Assembly (NCBI GenBank): GCA_937967875.1
Contig: CALBTQ010000252.1
Coordinates: 1-10,215, forward strand
Source of the DNA: an uncultured Pseudomonadota bacterium
GTDB taxonomy: Bacteria; Lernaellota; Lernaellaia; Lernaellales; Lernaellaceae
Direction: 5' to 3'
Length of the DNA: 10,215 nt
Part shown: positions 7,364 to 10,215 of the stretch, piece after piece
Position numbering within the stretch: position 1 is the stretch's first letter
Layout: each line of letters opens with the position of its first letter
Notes under the pieces: generated by a model
The model's database searches: none
What the model was told of the DNA's origin: nothing
Seen by the model: the letters and a program-made list of their open reading frames with translations, nothing else
Made by a program: the position numbers and the translations under genes

Positions 7364-8893
7364 GTGCGCCGCCCGCTCGCCAGCCTGCTTTTGATTCTGC
7401 TGCTGTTTTCCGTGCTGCGCCTGGCGCTGGGCGCACAGGTGGGCGTCATTCCCGACGAGGCGTATTACTGGACGTGGTCGTTGCAACCCGACTGGTGTTA
7501 CTGGGATCAACCCGGCGGCATCGCCTGGGCGCACTGGCTGTGGGACCGGGCGTTCGGCGCTTCGCGTTTGTCGTTGCGCGCGCTGGCCGTGTTTCTGGCG
7601 CTGGTCGCGTCGCTGCTGACCTACGGCCTGTTGCGGCGCGTGCTGGACGAAACCGCCGCCGCGCTCGGTGTGCTGCTTTTGCAGATCACGCCGTTGTTCG
7701 CGGCGGGATCGGTGTTGATTTTACACGACAGCCTGCTGCTGGCGATCGCCGCCGGCGCGTGGTGGCTGTTCGCGAAAATCGTGCTGGACGATCGTCCGCG
7801 TCTGTGGCCGCTATTGGGCGTGCTGTTCGCCCTGGGTCTCTACGCGAAGTTCAGCATGGTCATCGTCGCCTTCGGCTTTTTTCCGGCCTTGCTGACGCAG
7901 CCGCGCGGCCGCATGCACTTGCGCACGCCGTGGCCGTACCTGGGCGCGCTGGCGACCGCCGTGCTCTTCGCGCCGGTCGTGTTGTGGAATATGAAACACG
8001 ACTGGATCGCCCAACGCGCGGTGAGCAAGCTCGCCTTCGCTCCGGCCGTGGTCGGGGCGATGCGGCTGGCTTCTCTTTTCGATTTTATCGGAGGACAACT
8101 CGGCGTGATCACCCCCGTGCTTGCCGTCGTCGGTTTCATCGCCGCGATCGCCGCCTGGCGGCAGCGGCGCGACGACGAAGGCAAGCGTCTGCTTTTGGCC
8201 GTGCCCGCGTTGACGATGTTGTCATATTTCGCGGTCAACGCGTTCCGCGCGAAGATCCAGGCGAATTGGCCGGCCGTCGCATGGCTCGCGCTGACGCCGC
8301 TGGCGGTCGATTGGATCATGCGTCGCATCGCCGCCGGACGCTCGTACGCGCCGCGTTGGCTCGTCGCCGTCGCGTTGACCGTGCTGCTGCCGACGATCGT
8401 CTTGCACGTGCACGTTTTTCAACCGTTGGTGGCGATCAAGACCGACATTACCGCTCAGTTTTACGGCTACGACGGTCTGGCCGAGCACGTGACCGTGCTG
8501 CGCGAAAAGTATCCACAGGCGGTGTTGATGACCAAGCGCTATCAAACGGCGAGCGAATTGGTTTATCATCTGACTGATCGCCCGCCGGTGTACACGGCCG
8601 ACTTCGCGCATCGAGGCAGCCAGTTCACGCTGGACAACGATTGGTCGCAGTTGATCGGCCGTGACGTGTTGTACGTCGATGAGCAGACGATGCCCGGCAA
8701 GCTGCAGCGGCATTTTGCCGCGGTGACCGAACTCGCGCCGTATGCGCATCAGCGCGGCGATGCGCCGGCGCGGCGGGTGCGCGTTTATCTGGCGCAAAAC
8801 ATGCGCTGGGAAGGGCCGCTGGAGAGCTACTTCGAAGATCCAATCGGGCATCAGATCGAACGCATGGAACGCCGCAAACATAAGGGCGACTGA
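7364..8893 (+). CDS. GT39/PMT-type membrane glycosyltransferase (ArnT/Rgt-like), probably lipid A or core modifying
   Basis: A 509-residue integral membrane protein that begins at GTG 7364, six bases after the msbA stop. About ten hydrophobic segments fill residues 5-352, and a polar, presumably periplasmic C-terminal domain covers about 353-509. The first extramembrane loop carries the GT-C acidic motif PDEAYYWTWSL (30-40; D31-E32), with WDQPGGIAW (48-56) after it. A second acidic site is HDSLLL (121-126), the place where many PMT_2 proteins have a Pro-Asp. Family knowledge: such enzymes (ArnT, Rhizobium RgtA-D, Francisella FlmK) transfer a sugar from a polyprenyl phosphate to lipid A or core on the periplasmic face. 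Lying between msbA and waaA, it most likely acts on lipid A-core. The sugar and acceptor site cannot be read from the sequence; protein O-mannosylation is a less likely alternative given the context. Fold class very sure, role inferred. Confidence 0.85.
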   Translation: MRRPLASLLLILLLFSVLRLALGAQVGVIPDEAYYWTWSLQPDWCYWDQPGGIAWAHWLWDRAFGASRLSLRALAVFLALVASLLTYGLLRRVLDETAAALGVLLLQITPLFAAGSVLILHDSLLLAIAAGAWWLFAKIVLDDRPRLWPLLGVLFALGLYAKFSMVIVAFGFFPALLTQPRGRMHLRTPWPYLGALATAVLFAPVVLWNMKHDWIAQRAVSKLAFAPAVVGAMRLASLFDFIGGQLGVITPVLAVVGFIAAIAAWRQRRDDEGKRLLLAVPALTMLSYFAVNAFRAKIQANWPAVAWLALTPLAVDWIMRRIAAGRSYAPRWLVAVALTVLLPTIVLHVHVFQPLVAIKTDITAQFYGYDGLAEHVTVLREKYPQAVLMTKRYQTASELVYHLTDRPPVYTADFAHRGSQFTLDNDWSQLIGRDVLYVDEQTMPGKLQRHFAAVTELAPYAHQRGDAPARRVRVYLAQNMRWEGPLESYFEDPIGHQIERMERRKHKGD

Positions 8894-8897
8894 GCGT

Positions 8898-10171
8898 ATG
8901 TTGTTTTTGGCCGTCTACATTCTACTGGGTCTGATCGCCTTTCCGCCGGCGATCGCGGTCATCGCCGTCGGCGGCATTTTCAAGCGCGACTGGTGGGACA
9001 ACGCGATGGCGCGCTTCGGGCGTGTACCGGTGTTGGCGGCCGACCGGCCGATTGTCGTATGGTGCGCGTCGGTCGGCGAGGTCAACACGGCGCAACGGCT
9101 GATCGCCCGGTTGATCGAGGCGAACGAAGCGCCGGTGGTCGTGGCGACCTACACGCCCAGCGGCCTGCGCCGCGCGCGCGAATTGTTCGCCGGCAAGGCG
9201 ACGATCACCCTCGCGCCGCTGGATTGCCTCAACTGCGCCGTGCGATGGGTGACGCGTTTACGGCCGCGCCTGCTGCTGTTGCTGGAAACCGAACTGTGGC
9301 CGCTGACCCTGCGCATCGCCGCCGACAACGGCGCACGGTTGGTGATGGTCAACGGGCGACTTTCCGACCGCAGCTTCCCGCGTTATCGATGGCTGAAATT
9401 CGCCGTGCGCCCGACGCTCGCCCGCTTCGACCTGCTGTGCGTGCAGACCGAGCAGTTCCAGCAACGCTTCGTGCAACTGGGCGCGTCCGCCGACAAGACG
9501 ATCGTCACCGGCAGTTTGAAGTTCGATCTTTCGCCGGGCGCAACGCCTCCCGACGACGTGGCGGCGCTGTACAACGCGTTTTGCGCCGACCGGCCGGTGA
9601 TCGTCGCCGGCTCCACGCACGAGGACGAGGAGCGCACGATCGGCGCAGCGCTGGTCGCGTTGCGCAATGAATTTCCCGACTTAGCGGCGATCGTCGCGCC
9701 CCGGCACGTCAAGCGGGCGGGGCAGGCGCTCGACGATCTGACCGCCGCCGGGTGTTGCGTCGTGCTGCGTTCGCAAGCCACCGCCGCGACGGCGCGTGAA
9801 TCCGACGTGCTGTTGATCGACCGCATCGGCGAACTTGGTTGGGCGTTCGGCTTGGGACAGGCTGCGTTCGTCGGCGGTTCCTTCGCGCCGGTGGGCGGGC
9901 ACAACGTGCTCGAACCCGCCGTCTGGGGCGTGCCCGTGCTCGCCGGGCCGCTGACGCCCAATTTTGTCGCCGAGGTCCAGGCCCTGCGCGCGACCGGCGG
10001 CATCGCCGAGGTCGCCGACGGTCCGGCGTTGATCGCGAAACTGCGCGAACTGCTGACCGACGAGGATCTACGCCGGCGCATGGGGGAGGCGGGACGGCGC
10101 ACGCTCGAAACGCATCGCGGCGCAACGGCGCGCACACTCGAACAGATATGGGCTTTGCCGATGGAGCAGCC
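8898..10171 (+). CDS. waaA: WaaA (KdtA), Kdo transferase, missing only its last few codons
   Basis: At least 424 residues of genuine WaaA, about the length of E. coli WaaA (425). It transfers Kdo from CMP-Kdo to the lipid A precursor on the cytoplasmic face of the inner membrane. Seen: N-terminal membrane anchor (1-28); SVGEVN (58-63) whose E61 matches the catalytic Glu of E. coli and Aquifex WaaA; LETELWP (129-135); NGRLSDRSF (152-160); TGSLKFD (204-210); AGSTHEDEE (237-245); APRH (267-270); and the CMP-binding region FVGGSFAPVGGHNVLEP (324-340). ATG 8898 is four bases after the preceding stop; AAGGG at 8882-8886 is a likely ribosome site. The frame has no stop before the window end. From the third base of codon 425 it runs into sequencing adapter, so any annotated tail reading RKSTRLNSSH is artificial. 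Whether it adds one, two or more Kdo residues cannot be told. Confidence 0.95.
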
Positions 10172-10215
10172 AGATCGGAAGAGCACACGTCTGAACTCCA
10201 GTCACCGAATACGAT
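10172..10215. other. Illumina TruSeq adapter plus i7 index (sequencing artefact, not genomic)
   Basis: From 10172 the sequence begins AGATCGGAAGAGC and continues as the standard 34-base TruSeq index-adapter arm to 10205. Then come eight bases CGAATACG (10206-10213), which fit an i7 index, and AT (10214-10215), the first two bases of the constant sequence after the index. The exact order of adapter, 8-base index and constant AT leaves little doubt. The genomic sequence should be trimmed at 10171. Confidence 0.98.

Noticed and set aside
8993..9670. A 225-codon plus-strand open frame inside waaA
   Set aside because: It is in a different frame from WaaA, whose motifs run unbroken from 8898 to 10171; the product is Arg-rich with no domain.
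9383..10186. A 267-codon minus-strand open frame over waaA
   Set aside because: Its start codon lies in the sequencing adapter and its product is a Ser/Ala/Arg-rich shadow of waaA.

Overview
This window is one co-directional, gap-free operon (all genes on the + strand) for making, exporting and decorating lipid A and the Kdo core of a Gram-negative outer membrane. It carries the 3' end of lpxA, then a Gfo/Idh/MocA oxidoreductase, lpxI, an outer-membrane beta-barrel protein, a PAP2-phosphatase/LpxB fusion, msbA, a GT39-type membrane glycosyltransferase and waaA (kdtA). Neighbouring genes overlap or lie about 20 bases or less apart, so no stretch longer than about 20 bases lacks a gene. I see no terminator, internal promoter, RNA gene, mobile element, CRISPR array or notable repeat.

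Organism: base composition is GC-rich (clearly above 60% by eye), with GTG starts and strong GC3 bias. LpxI in place of LpxH, and an oxidoreductase next to lpxA, recall the lipid A operons of deltaproteobacteria-like lineages (Desulfobacterota, Myxococcota and relatives). The sequence alone does not allow a firmer assignment. The last 44 bases (10172-10215) are Illumina TruSeq adapter plus index, not genome, so this is the unclean edge of an assembled, probably metagenomic, contig.

Layout: 1-359 LpxA C-terminus; 352-1326 oxidoreductase (GnnA-like candidate); 1326-2132 LpxI; 2153-3748 exported beta-barrel protein with an N-terminal coiled coil; 3750-5567 PAP2 domain fused in frame to LpxB; 5576-7357 MsbA; 7364-8893 GT39 glycosyltransferase; 8898-10171 WaaA, lacking only its last few codons; 10172-10215 adapter.

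How they fit together: LpxA adds the first acyl chain to a UDP-GlcNAc-type sugar, which the oxidoreductase may first oxidise at C3. LpxI releases lipid X from UDP-diacylglucosamine, and the LpxB half condenses lipid X with UDP-diacylglucosamine. WaaA adds Kdo on the cytoplasmic face and MsbA flips the product. The PAP2 half and the GT39 enzyme are placed to modify lipid A, or recycle a lipid carrier, on the periplasmic side. The beta-barrel protein is the odd member: an outer-membrane protein embedded between lpxI and lpxB. The core pathway is well known; the interest lies in the fusion, the oxidoreductase, the divergent LpxA nucleotide-site residues and the embedded barrel.
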